A stretch of 64,000 nt of DNA from assembly GCA_009775095.1 (NCBI GenBank), contig VSOZ01000016.1, positions 19,122-83,121 on the forward strand, in the 5' to 3' direction. This DNA is from Muribaculum sp. (GTDB taxonomy: Bacteria; Bacteroidota; Bacteroidia; Bacteroidales; Muribaculaceae). Both the position numbers and the translations under genes were made by a program. The notes beneath the pieces are model-generated. The model had not been told where the DNA came from. It worked only from the letters and a program-made list of their open reading frames with translations, and did not search any database. Shown one piece after another: positions 34,660-43,268 of this stretch. The stretch's first letter is position 1; every line of letters starts with the position of its first letter.

Positions 34660-36297
34660 TTATTTTGATGTTACGTTATTGGTTTTCTTGTCGAGATGCA
34701 TGGGAGGGAGCTGTGAGGCATTTGGCGAGCGTATGCGAAGCAGGCGTGCCACGGTGGGTGCTATGGAGCGCGCGTCTATCTCGCCTGTTATGCGCGCCGG
34801 AGTAAGTTGCGGCGATAGCAGAAACACGGGAGCGGTCATGAGTCCCGAGCGTACGGTTGACCGGTGTTCCTGTTGCGAAGTCGGCTCCACTTCCACGATT
34901 TCCCATCCGGGATTGACCTCTATGAGTATGTCGCCTGCATAGTCTACCTGTGTGTTGCGCTTCAGGGCGTCGGAGTTTATACCGGCCCTTCCGGCCTGTA
35001 TGTCGTCGATTGTCCATGCACGGCTAACTCCGCTCATGCGTTCGAGAAAGTCGGCGGCGTCAACACGAAGTTTCTTCGGGTCAAGACCCTTTTCTTTTAT
35101 AAGTTTCTGGTTGAGATATATCTGTCCTTTATGGTAGCCCGCTATCCACTCGCCGTTGCCGTACTGTGGGATGAAAAACATGTTGAGCAACGATATGGCG
35201 CGGCGTACCGAAAACTCGCCGTTGGGTATGCTCCACTTCTCGTCATCGCGCTTGTCGTTGGCGGGAGCCGGTGTGCCGGCCACCATGATAAACGTGTTGT
35301 CAAGGCCTACTTTGCCGTCGATCTCCTTGAACAGACGTCCGAGGTCGGCGTCGAGGCGCAGGTAGCTGTCCATCATCTCAATGCGGCTGTCGGAGTCTTT
35401 CGCTCCGGCGAAGGGGGCGAGGGTGTAGCCGAGGTTGAGCATGTCGATGGCGTCATGAGCCCCGAGTTGAAGCCCTTTAAGGTATTCCGAGGCTATATCG
35501 GTAATTTCGGTATTGACCGGAGCCGATGTCTTGTAATTGCGGTAACGGTTTACGTCGTTGCGCTGAAAGAGATAGCGAAACGGGTAAAACTTCTTATAGG
35601 CCGGCAGGTCGGGATAACGGTCGGGAGCAAGCAGCGGCCGCCATGTGAGGGTGTCGAGGCGTACTGTGAGCGGCTTGGAATAGTTGCGCGACTGCATGGT
35701 CGGCGGCACATCCTTGTAGTGGGTGGTCGTAGCCCATTTGCCGGTGGCGTCGTTGATCCAGAACGCGCTGTTGCCTGCATGGCCCGAGAGCACTATGGCC
35801 TGCGGAGCCGACGGCGCTATAGAGTGCACGGCTCCGAAACCTCCGCCGTCAATGCGCACTTCGTCAGAGAGGGTGCTGACTCTGATGGGCTTTGGCGAGT
35901 AGGTCTCGTCGGTATAATTGCCTATTTTCGATGGGTCGAGCACTATAGGATAGCTGCGTTTGTTTTCCGGGTCATATACCATGGCGGCGGGAATACCGTT
36001 TACCGCAGGAGCAGAGCCGGTGTATATCATGGCCGTGGCGGCCGTGGCGTCGACGGCAGTGCCGTAGTTGACGTTGTCAAACATGACTCCGTCTTTCATA
36101 AGGCGTTTGAAGCCGTTTTCTCCGAAGTATCCTTTAAGAAGGTCGAGATAGTCCTCGCGCAGACCGTCGATCATTATTCCCACTACGAGTTTCGGGCGTG
36201 GTGCGGGGGCTTGTGCCACAACGGTGAAAGTCACCATTGAAGCTACCAAGGCTGTGATAATACGTCCTGTCAGTCGCGGGTCGTTTTTTCGTCGCAT
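34660..36297 (-). CDS. PafA-like alkaline phosphatase family protein
   Basis: 545 residues from ATG 36297. The longer open frame to 36390 lies inside the DUF4105 gene and gives no signal peptide, whereas this start gives MRRKNDPRLTGRIITALVASMVTFTVVAQA. The mature part starts PKLVVGIMIDGLREDYL, with the first metal Asp; the nucleophile region NYGTAVDATAATAMIYTGSAP has a Thr as in PafA. Later metal sites are MVAGTPAPANDKRDDE-like and GLMTAPVFLLSP. PafA-type enzymes are periplasmic phosphate monoesterases. One caution: the usual late HGS/T(Y)xxD-type histidine motifs look weak, so catalysis may be altered. Overlaps DUF4105 by 28 bases and precedes secA by 12. Confidence 0.85.
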   Translation of the reverse strand: MRRKNDPRLTGRIITALVASMVTFTVVAQAPAPRPKLVVGIMIDGLREDYLDLLKGYFGENGFKRLMKDGVMFDNVNYGTAVDATAATAMIYTGSAPAVNGIPAAMVYDPENKRSYPIVLDPSKIGNYTDETYSPKPIRVSTLSDEVRIDGGGFGAVHSIAPSAPQAIVLSGHAGNSAFWINDATGKWATTTHYKDVPPTMQSRNYSKPLTVRLDTLTWRPLLAPDRYPDLPAYKKFYPFRYLFQRNDVNRYRNYKTSAPVNTEITDIASEYLKGLQLGAHDAIDMLNLGYTLAPFAGAKDSDSRIEMMDSYLRLDADLGRLFKEIDGKVGLDNTFIMVAGTPAPANDKRDDEKWSIPNGEFSVRRAISLLNMFFIPQYGNGEWIAGYHKGQIYLNQKLIKEKGLDPKKLRVDAADFLERMSGVSRAWTIDDIQAGRAGINSDALKRNTQVDYAGDILIEVNPGWEIVEVEPTSQQEHRSTVRSGLMTAPVFLLSPQLTPARITGEIDARSIAPTVARLLRIRSPNASQLPPMHLDKKTNNVTSK

Positions 36298-37538
36298 CGT
36301 GTGATGTATAAATATCGTGCTGTCAATATGGCATCGGTCAGGATAAGCGGTATAAACGCCGGGTTTATCGACTGTCCTGACAAAGGCCACATCAGTGTTA
36401 ACAAAATTAATGCAACAAAGTTAACAATTCCGTACAATATTACCAACCGACGGCACTTTTTTATGAATATGCACGCAGATACGAGGAGGCATAGCGGGTT
36501 GAGCCACAGAAGAAGAATGTTGGGCGACGTGGCCTCGTGTACGGATATGAAAACAAGAAATGCTATGACGCAGCCGGCTGTGCCGTAAAGTGCGAATATT
36601 ATGAAGTCATACCAGCACGTAATCTTTCGACGCTTTAAGTCGCGGAGCGTCACGGCTACGGTTATGACCAGCAAGGCTATGGCGGCGGCCATAGGGGTCA
36701 GATACCATGGAGTAGGCGAGGAGGGGCCGCCGTCGGGCCTCCCTTCGGCTATGATGCGCGTGTCGGCAACAATCGGCAACTCACGTCCGGCAGAGTCTTT
36801 TACAACGGCCGTCTTCATCATTTCCGACAGCATCATGGGAGCAAAGGCTTTCTCTCGGTCGCTCATCGGATAGTCTATGCCGCTTCCCAAGGCGAGGTCT
36901 ATTCCGAATTGGTACCACGGGTAGCCTTTGTGATAATGCCGCATGGCGTCGCGGAACGACCATCCTTCGGTCTTCGCGGGTGCTGTCAGTGCTATGGTGT
37001 CGCCAAGTGCCCGCTCTATCATGGACAGCGGTCGTGTGGAGCAGTTGTCCTTGACATAATTGTAGCGATACACGCGGTTTTCAGGACGTAGATTGCTGTC
37101 AAGCAGGGCTATTAGTTTTTCGGCTTGTTGCGGGGTCAGATTAAGCGGCTGCTCGGTCACTGACCGGCCCTGACGCCGGTAGTCTTCCATAAAGTATTCA
37201 AACGGATATGCCGCCACCATGTAGTCAGTCTCGCCCTTCACGAAGCGATACACGAAGTTGGGGGCATTGAAGTCGAAAATGCCGTAATTGACCGCCATGT
37301 CCATATCGCCGCTCCTGACGCGCAGAGCCGTGTGGCCGCACAGTTCATATATGTCGCTGCCCGCCGAGCATGTGACAAGACTTACCCGCACCGCCGGCAC
37401 TTCGGCCTCCGCCACGCTGTCGGTCGTTGTAGCCGCACCGACCCGCACCGGTAGCAACATTGCCGTCACCATCAAAAATGAGTGAATTATATTATGTATG
37501 AATTTTGACAGAATTATGTCAGCTCGTTTATATGTCAT
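36270..37538 (-). CDS. DUF4105 domain membrane protein
   Basis: 422 residues. After a signal-like N-terminus (about 17-36) comes the DUF4105 domain (about 50-260), with VSLVTCSAGSDIYELCGHTALRVRSG, FDFNAPNFVYRFVKGETDYMV and the conserved RYNYVKDNCSTRP (His/Cys/Asn residues resembling a papain-like or NlpC-like site). The last 160 residues form about five membrane helices. DUF4105 occurs in the N-terminal part of lipoprotein N-acyltransferase Lnb, so acyl or peptide transfer in the periplasm is possible; inference only. Its ATG lies 4 bases after the dinD fragment stop and its end overlaps the PafA-like gene. Confidence 0.85.
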   Translation of the reverse strand: MTYKRADIILSKFIHNIIHSFLMVTAMLLPVRVGAATTTDSVAEAEVPAVRVSLVTCSAGSDIYELCGHTALRVRSGDMDMAVNYGIFDFNAPNFVYRFVKGETDYMVAAYPFEYFMEDYRRQGRSVTEQPLNLTPQQAEKLIALLDSNLRPENRVYRYNYVKDNCSTRPLSMIERALGDTIALTAPAKTEGWSFRDAMRHYHKGYPWYQFGIDLALGSGIDYPMSDREKAFAPMMLSEMMKTAVVKDSAGRELPIVADTRIIAEGRPDGGPSSPTPWYLTPMAAAIALLVITVAVTLRDLKRRKITCWYDFIIFALYGTAGCVIAFLVFISVHEATSPNILLLWLNPLCLLVSACIFIKKCRRLVILYGIVNFVALILLTLMWPLSGQSINPAFIPLILTDAILTARYLYITRCDEKTTRD

Positions 37539-37542
37539 AAAC

Positions 37543-37821
37543 TTATTTCTTTTTTGTGGATATAATTTTCTGTCCTATTTGACGTTGAGCACCTGAACCA
37601 AGTGATACCATTTTCCCGACGTCGGCAAAATGGTCCGAAATTTTTTCGCCGGCATTGTCACACGATTCTTTTGCGCGTATAAGAGTGTCTTTGAAACGTT
37701 CCCATTTGGCATAGCCAAGTATCGGATAAAGTTCACGAGCGCTCCAACACTCAATACCTTCATATTCTATAGCTATTGATTCAAAGTTATTGAATAGCTC
37801 TTGTATCTCTTCCGCTTTCAT
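37543..37821 (-). pseudogene. 5' fragment of a dinD-like (BRO-N) gene
   Basis: 92 residues from ATG 37821 (the frame is open from TTG 37836). The segment ESIAIEYEGIECWSARELYPILGYAKWERFKDTLIRAKESC and the following DHFADVGKMVSLGSGAQRQI match the N-terminal third of DNA-damage-inducible protein D. DinD is normally about 270-290 residues; here the frame ends within ten residues after the SGAQRQI motif, in a lysine-rich tail unlike the family, 4 bases before the DUF4105 ATG. I judge it a truncated remnant, although a small BRO-N protein that is still expressed is possible. Confidence 0.75.
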
Positions 37822-37859
37822 ATTATTTTCAGACAATTAGAATATATCGTAATTAATTA

Positions 37860-37867
37860 CAAAGATA
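37860..37867 (-). promoter_or_regulatory. -7 element upstream of the dinD fragment and the secA run
   Basis: Reads TATCTTTG on the minus strand, exact TAnnTTTG, 39 bases before ATG 37821. As the fragment is only 4 bases from DUF4105, this may be the main promoter of the whole DUF4105-pafA-secA-murB run. No clear TTTG at 19-21 bases upstream. Confidence 0.5.
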
Positions 37868-38014
37868 GCTATTTTCTCCTATTTATAGCTATTTCCCGCG
37901 AAAATGGCATATTTAACTAACATGAATCTATCTGTTGATATAAACATAGGGAAATTAGTAGGGTGAAAAGTATGTTAAAAGTTTTAATGACGGGTTGAAT
38001 GGGTCGGGGTTTGC

Positions 38015-38045
38015 TTTGACGGAATTATAATTATGTGTAATTTTG
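38015..38045 (+). promoter_or_regulatory. Promoter of the TPR/PD40 gene
   Basis: TTTG (38015-38018), 19-base spacer, TAATTTTG (38038-38045). Both boxes match the Bacteroidetes consensus with ideal spacing. ATG follows at 38073, giving a leader of about 23 bases. Confidence 0.75.
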
Positions 38046-38072
38046 AAGCTAAATTGAGAAAAAAGCGTCATT

Positions 38073-39476
38073 ATGTCATACATAAAGTTACGTAAATACA
38101 TATTGGGTGTCGCTGTAGCGGTGGCTTCGACGGCGACGGCCTATACACTTGATGAGGCCAAGGAGATGTATCAGGCGGGCGATTTCGAGGGTGCGTTGCC
38201 GGCTTTTGAGGAGGCTTTGGCCGCCAAACCCAAAGACCCCGCTTTGAATCAGTGGGTTGGCGTGTGTCTGCTACGTGAAGGGCGCCCCGACGAGGCTTTG
38301 TCATATCTTAAATTTGCCGACAGCAAAAGAGTGGCCGAGGCTCCGCGTTATCTTGCCGAGATAGCTTTTTACAAGTATGATCTTGATGAGGCCGATGAGT
38401 ACATAGACAAGTATGAGGCGTCGCTTAAAAAGTCGCGTAAACAGTTGCCTGAGGATATTGATCTTCTGCGTGAGCGCATAGGCATGGCAAGGGCTATGCT
38501 TGACCGCGTGGAGAAGATTGTGATTATCGACAGTGTGGCAGTGGACCGTGATCAGTTCTTCAAGGCTTACAGGCTCGCCCCGGAGAGCGGTTCGGTTAAT
38601 TCGACCGAGGTACTTCCCGAGACATTTGCTGTGGCCGAGCCGTCGACCGTATATATGCCTGAGACGCGTAATTTCATGATATGGGCCGCACCCGACTCGG
38701 CGGAGAATTTTGTACTGACAGGCGCAAGCCGTCTTTTTGACGGATCGTGGGAGACTCCGGCTCCGCTCGGCAACGTTCTTGATCTTGAGGGCGACAGTAA
38801 CTACCCGTTTATGATGTCGGACGGTGTCACTCTATATTACGCCAACAACGGCGGTGAGTCGCTTGGCGGATATGACATATTTATCTCCCGAAAGGATGAG
38901 GACGGTTTCCTGCAGCCGCAAAATATCGGTATGCCCTACAATTCGCCGTATGATGACTATCTCCTTGCAATTGACGAGGTGACCGGTGTGGGCTGGTGGG
39001 CTACTGACCGTAACCGTCTCGGCGATTATATAACGATATATAAGTTTATCCCTTCTGACCTGCGCAACAATTATCCGGTTGATTATCCGGAGCTTGCCGA
39101 CATGGCGCGTATCACCGATTATAAGTCGACATGGGAGGAGGGTAAAGACTATTCCGACCTGCTTGAGGCTATAAAAGAGATCGATCCTGATAAAAAGATG
39201 CGTAAGCCCGACTTCCGGTTCGCTCTCGGTCAGGGGCGTGTATATACTTCGTGGGATGACTTCAAAAGTCCGCGTGCCCGTAAACTTATGAAGCGCTATC
39301 TTGAAGACAAGAAGCATCTTGACAATCAGTTGGCGGCTCTGGAGAAAATGAGACGTCAGTATCGCGCCGGTGATACCTCGTTGAAAACTTCAATACTGAA
39401 TATGGAGGTGGAGGTTGACAAAGAGCGGGCCGCTCTTAAGAAGTCGGCCAATGATGTGATTGCAGCCGAAAGTTAA
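38073..39476 (+). CDS. TPR and PD40 (WD40-like) repeat periplasmic protein
   Basis: 467 residues with a signal peptide (MSYIKLRKYILGVAVAVASTATA). Residues about 25-115 hold tetratricopeptide-like repeats (AKEMYQAGDFEGALPAFEEAL; NQWVGVCLLREGRPDEALSYL). The middle (about 180-330) has PD40 propeller strands, including YPFMMSDGVTLYYANNGGESLGGYDIFISRKDEDG and a second GYW-type repeat. The end (about 400-467) is a helical coiled-coil-like stretch. The layout resembles PorE/Pal-associated proteins without the OmpA domain; a role in outer-membrane or secretion assembly is a guess. It has a strong promoter, and cstA follows 50 bases later. Confidence 0.82.
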   Translation: MSYIKLRKYILGVAVAVASTATAYTLDEAKEMYQAGDFEGALPAFEEALAAKPKDPALNQWVGVCLLREGRPDEALSYLKFADSKRVAEAPRYLAEIAFYKYDLDEADEYIDKYEASLKKSRKQLPEDIDLLRERIGMARAMLDRVEKIVIIDSVAVDRDQFFKAYRLAPESGSVNSTEVLPETFAVAEPSTVYMPETRNFMIWAAPDSAENFVLTGASRLFDGSWETPAPLGNVLDLEGDSNYPFMMSDGVTLYYANNGGESLGGYDIFISRKDEDGFLQPQNIGMPYNSPYDDYLLAIDEVTGVGWWATDRNRLGDYITIYKFIPSDLRNNYPVDYPELADMARITDYKSTWEEGKDYSDLLEAIKEIDPDKKMRKPDFRFALGQGRVYTSWDDFKSPRARKLMKRYLEDKKHLDNQLAALEKMRRQYRAGDTSLKTSILNMEVEVDKERAALKKSANDVIAAES

Positions 39477-39526
39477 GAGTATGTTTTTTGACACTCTATA
39501 ATAATAATTAAACCAATCATATTAAG

Positions 39527-40966
39527 ATGACATTGTTTCTTGTGTCTCTTGCCGTATTGGTGGGAGGATATTTTATTTACGGACTCTTGGTGGAAAGGAT
39601 CATCGGGTGCGATCCCAAACGGGTTATGCCTTGCTACTCTTTGCAGGACGGGGTCGACTACATGCCGCTCCCCACATGGAAGGTGTTTCTGATTCAGTTT
39701 CTTAACATAGCAGGTCTCGGGCCTATATTCGGCGCTATAATGGGTGTCATGTACGGTCCGGCTGCATTTTTATGGATCGTGTTCGGTACAATATTTGCCG
39801 GCGCGGTACACGATTTTCTGTCGGGAGTCATATCAATCCGTCGCGACGGGGCATCGCTTCCCGAGATTGTCGGAGCGGAACTCGGCACCAATGTCAAGCA
39901 GCTTATGCGTGTATTTTCGTTAGCGCTCATGGTGCTTGTAGGAGCCGTGTTTATACTTACTCCCGCCGACCTGATAGCGGGAATGACTCCTGATTGGATG
40001 GACTCGACTTTCTGGATAATAGCCATATTCGTATATTATATGCTCGCTACGCTTCTGCCTATCGACAAGCTCATAGGCAATATCTATCCGGTGTTCGGCT
40101 TCGCGTTGCTGTTCATGGCGGTAGGTATCATGAGTGTGCTTATATTCGGCGATGTCACCATCCCCGACGGCATATCTGAAGGACTTTACAACCGATCGGC
40201 GTCGGCCGACACTCTGCCGCTGTTCCCGATGATGTTTGTGTCGATAGCATGCGGCGCTATTTCCGGATTTCATGCCACACAGTCGCCTATGATGGCCCGT
40301 TGTCTTAAGAACGAGAAGCTGGCGCGTCCGGTATTTTACGGAGCTATGGTGGCCGAAGGTATTGTAGCTCTGATATGGGCTGCCGCGGCGATTGCCTTTA
40401 CCGGCGGTTACGGCGAATTGAGCAGCTTCCTGTCGGAAAACGGCGGTACCGCCGGCCTTGTACACGCTATATCCATAGACTGGCTCGGCGCTTTGGGCGG
40501 TGTCCTCGCCATACTTGGTGTTGTGGCTGCTCCTATAACCACAGGCGACACGGCTCTGCGTAGCGCCCGCCTTATTGCCGCCGACTTCATGCACTATCAG
40601 CAGAAGACCGTAGTAAGGCGTCTTGTTGTGTCTGTGCCTATATTTGCCTTGACATTTGTCATAATGCAGATCGACTTTGCCGTCTTGTGGCGATATTTCG
40701 CATGGTGCAATCAGACCCTTGCCGTATTTACCCTGTGGGCGGTGACGGTCTACCTTGCCCGCCATCGTAAATTTTATTGGCTTACGATGTTGCCGGCGCT
40801 GTTCATGACATGTGTATGTACGTCATATATCCTGTATGCTCCGGAGGGGCTGGGCCTTCGTTATGACGTGTCGATTATGTTAAGCCTTATTACGGCTGCG
40901 GCGGCTTTGGCATGGTTTGTCAAAAAACAGTACTTTACAAAACCAGTTCTTGTTTCGGAAGATTAA
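39527..40966 (+). CDS. cstA: CstA-family carbon starvation transporter
   Basis: 479-residue polytopic membrane protein (about 12-13 helices), the shorter form common in Bacteroidetes. Conserved CstA motifs: GYFIYGLLVERIIGCDP, FLIQFLNIAGLGPIFGAIMG, GAVHDFLSG, and GFHATQSPMMARCLKNE with the conserved GAITTGDTALRSARL-like segment (here APITTGDTALRSARL). The family imports peptides or pyruvate, often under carbon limitation. It lies 50 bases after the TPR/PD40 gene and 31 bases before the PHP gene, all on the plus strand, so it may be part of a four-gene unit ending in metA. Confidence 0.93.
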   Translation: MTLFLVSLAVLVGGYFIYGLLVERIIGCDPKRVMPCYSLQDGVDYMPLPTWKVFLIQFLNIAGLGPIFGAIMGVMYGPAAFLWIVFGTIFAGAVHDFLSGVISIRRDGASLPEIVGAELGTNVKQLMRVFSLALMVLVGAVFILTPADLIAGMTPDWMDSTFWIIAIFVYYMLATLLPIDKLIGNIYPVFGFALLFMAVGIMSVLIFGDVTIPDGISEGLYNRSASADTLPLFPMMFVSIACGAISGFHATQSPMMARCLKNEKLARPVFYGAMVAEGIVALIWAAAAIAFTGGYGELSSFLSENGGTAGLVHAISIDWLGALGGVLAILGVVAAPITTGDTALRSARLIAADFMHYQQKTVVRRLVVSVPIFALTFVIMQIDFAVLWRYFAWCNQTLAVFTLWAVTVYLARHRKFYWLTMLPALFMTCVCTSYILYAPEGLGLRYDVSIMLSLITAAAALAWFVKKQYFTKPVLVSED

Positions 40967-40997
40967 ACTTTTTGCAAGTATTTACAACAGATAGTTT

Positions 40998-41822
40998 ATG
41001 ATTGACTTCGCAAAGATAGTATCAACTACCGACCGATATAATTTTCATAGCCATACCCAGTTCTGCGACGGCCGGGCCGACATGTCGGTCATGGCGGAGG
41101 CGGCTGTTGCGTCCGAAATGCTTCATTGGGGATTTTCACCTCACTCTCCGGTGCCGATAGAGTCGTCATGCAACATGTCAAAGGATGACGTGGCCTCATA
41201 TGTTGAAGAGGTGCAGCGCCTGAAGAATCTTTTAGGCTCGCGCATAAATCTTTATACATCGATGGAGATTGACTACCTTGGTGACGAGTGGGGGCCGTCG
41301 CACAGTTATTTTGATACATTGCCGCTTGATTATCGCATCGGCTCAGTACATTTCCTCCCTTGTGGCGAAGGATACGTTGATGTCGACGGACGCTTTGACT
41401 CGTTCAAGATAAAGATGGAGCGGTTTTTTAACAATGACATACGTCATGTTGTAGAGACATTCTACCTCCAGTCGGTAAATATGGTAAAGGCCGGAGGGTT
41501 TGATATAATCGGACATTTTGATAAAATCGGCCACAATGCTTCGATGTTTGCTCCCGGCATAGAGGATGAGGAGTGGTACGTGGAGTGTGTTGACCGGCTT
41601 GTCGATGCAATAATTGAGTCGGGAGTGGCTGTAGAGATAAATACAAAGGTGTGGGACGGTGAACATCGTATTTTCCCCGCATTCCGTTATCTTCCGCGCC
41701 TTATTGACAGCGGTGTTACCATTGTGGTTAACAGTGACGCTCATTATCCCGACAAGGTCGATGCCGGCCGAGAGGAGGTTGTAAAGCGTTTTGTAAAAAT
41801 GATTGATAATTGTAAAAACTGA
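40998..41822 (+). CDS. PHP-domain phosphatase (histidinol-phosphatase-like)
   Basis: 274 residues of the PHP fold, similar to HisK-type histidinol-phosphate phosphatases. Metal-binding motifs: NFHSHTQFCDG (H17, H19), FSPHSPVP, the SMEIDYLGDE segment, GSVHFLP, IGHFDK and the final NSDAHYP. Such enzymes hydrolyse phosphate monoesters with a trinuclear metal site in the cytosol. No other his genes are nearby, so histidine synthesis is only one option. It lies 6 bases before metA, suggesting co-expression. Confidence 0.88.
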   Translation: MIDFAKIVSTTDRYNFHSHTQFCDGRADMSVMAEAAVASEMLHWGFSPHSPVPIESSCNMSKDDVASYVEEVQRLKNLLGSRINLYTSMEIDYLGDEWGPSHSYFDTLPLDYRIGSVHFLPCGEGYVDVDGRFDSFKIKMERFFNNDIRHVVETFYLQSVNMVKAGGFDIIGHFDKIGHNASMFAPGIEDEEWYVECVDRLVDAIIESGVAVEINTKVWDGEHRIFPAFRYLPRLIDSGVTIVVNSDAHYPDKVDAGREEVVKRFVKMIDNCKN

Positions 41823-41828
41823 TATATA

Positions 41829-42749
41829 ATGCCTGTAAGAGTACCGGTTTCGCTTCCTGCCGTCGAGATGTTGAAGGAAGAAAATATATTTGTTATTGAT
41901 GAACAGAGAGCCTCGTCGCAGGACATAAGGCCGTTGCGCATAGGCATTCTTAACCTGATGCCGTTAAAAATCATGACGGAGACCGACCTGCTGAGATTGA
42001 TATCCAATACACCGTTGCAGGTAGAGCTTGATTTGATCGACACGGCGTCGCACGTATCGCGCAATACTCCCCGTGAGCATGTCGAAGAGTTTTACAAGAC
42101 ATTTGAAGAGATAAAGGACCGTAACTACGACGGCTTCATAATAACCGGTGCGCCGGTTGAGAAAGTCGACTTCGAGGAGGTCGATTATTGGGATGAACTG
42201 TGTGGCATATTTGACTGGGCGCGTACTCATGTAACATCCACACTCTACATCTGTTGGGCGGCTTTTGCCGGTCTTTATCATCATTACGGGGTACCCAAAC
42301 ATGTGATAGACCGTAAGATTTCGGGTGTGTTTCCTCACAGAGTAAACGACAGGCGCAACCCTATATTCCGCGGATTTGATGACGAGTTTTATGTGCCGCA
42401 CAGTCGTTTCAGCGAAGTGCTGCGCGAGGAGGTCGAGCAGGTAAAGGGGCTCGACATAATAGCCGAGAGTCCGGAAAGTGGTGTGTATATGGTGATGGCC
42501 CGCAACGGACGAGAGTTTTTTATAACCGGACACTCCGAATACTCGCCCTATACGCTTGACTTCGAGTATCATCGTGACTTGGACAAAGGCATGAACCCGG
42601 TAGTGCCGGCCCATTATTATATCGATGACGATCCGTCCAAAGGGCCTATAGTGCGTTGGCGCTCTCACGCCAATCTGCTCTTCAGCAACTGGCTCAACTA
42701 TTTCGTATACCAGGAGACTCCTTACGACATCCGCGACATCCGCGACTGA
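41829..42749 (+). CDS. metA: Homoserine O-acyltransferase MetA, predicted acetyltransferase
   Basis: 306 residues, complete MetA. It acylates homoserine in the first committed step of methionine synthesis. Catalytic residues fall at the classical numbers: Cys142 in YICWAAFAG, His235 and Glu237 in GHSEY. Residue 111 is Glu (TGAPVEKVDF, G/L in the E. coli enzyme); in characterised MetA proteins Glu111 goes with acetyl-CoA rather than succinyl-CoA use, so the product is probably O-acetylhomoserine. It is the last gene in the plus-strand group after cstA and the PHP gene. I see no S-box or SAM riboswitch upstream. Confidence 0.95.
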   Translation: MPVRVPVSLPAVEMLKEENIFVIDEQRASSQDIRPLRIGILNLMPLKIMTETDLLRLISNTPLQVELDLIDTASHVSRNTPREHVEEFYKTFEEIKDRNYDGFIITGAPVEKVDFEEVDYWDELCGIFDWARTHVTSTLYICWAAFAGLYHHYGVPKHVIDRKISGVFPHRVNDRRNPIFRGFDDEFYVPHSRFSEVLREEVEQVKGLDIIAESPESGVYMVMARNGREFFITGHSEYSPYTLDFEYHRDLDKGMNPVVPAHYYIDDDPSKGPIVRWRSHANLLFSNWLNYFVYQETPYDIRDIRD

Positions 42750-43230
42750 CTTCGCATCTATAATGTATTAATGCTGAGTATAATGGGGCCGGTTTTATCT
42801 GTCTCAATCTGCTGACCCCCTCTAAAATGCGGTGACATTGATTGACGTATTGGTGAAACATCGTTTTCTCGATACTAAAAATATAGCTTTAAATTTGTCA
42901 TTATGTCTAATGAACATTATGTTCGCGATGCATAATAAACAAGATGTATAAAATAGCATGACTGAAGGGTGCTATTGCTGGAGAGAAGTCCTCGTTAGTC
43001 ATGATGTACTGTTGCCGAATATGTGTTTGCAACGTGGGAGCAGATGCTGTAAAAATATGCGCAACTTATATATGCGAACGGTCTTGATATCGGTTGCGGT
43101 TTATATGTTTACATGAATGACGATAAAGAAGGAATCAAGGTGATTGTAAATTACCTCCCTCCTATTATTATGAATTTGATTGTCTACTTACAATTGGCTA
43201 TCTTTATTTTGGTGGCGGGTAAAATAATAA
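42750..43230. other. Long intergenic region with an isolated promoter-like box and a hairpin
   Basis: Holds no convincing gene. TAAATTTG at 42890-42897 (plus) matches the -7 consensus. CATGACT (42957-42963) pairs with AGTCATG (42997-43003) around a 33-base loop that can pair further (GG/CC), so a small RNA from this promoter is possible. Further right the sequence reads as two short hydrophobic frames, one given separately. The content could also be a decayed gene. Confidence 0.35.
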
Positions 43231-43268
43231 AGCCTGTCGTCATTGGCTACGGCAGGCTGTCGGTTTAG
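43113..43268 (+). CDS. Possible 51-residue membrane peptide
   Basis: ATG 43113 to TAG 43266-43268. It begins with an acidic/basic head (MNDDKEGIK), then one hydrophobic segment (IIMNLIVYLQLAIFILVAG) and a short basic end. The last part runs through the terminator hairpin of the convergent gene and overlaps its stop by 4 bases, which argues against it. No promoter lies close; the nearest TAnnTTTG is at 42890. Kept only as a candidate. Confidence 0.2.
   Translation: MNDDKEGIKVIVNYLPPIIMNLIVYLQLAIFILVAGKIIKPVVIGYGRLSV
43221..43258 (-). terminator. Terminator of the redoxin-like gene
   Basis: On the minus strand AGCCTG...CAGGCT (43258-43231, 10-bp stem with one wobble, loop of 8) is followed by TTATTATTTT (43230-43221). 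It lies 6 bases after the stop of the redoxin-like gene. Confidence 0.8.

Noticed and set aside
34864..36240. 458-residue open frame antisense to the PafA-like gene
   Set aside because: Mirror of a well-supported gene; arises from its codon bias. Same for 60195-61334 (dnaE), 7626-8561 (kinase fusion), 1952-2557 (ftsH) and 46751-47389 (fbp).
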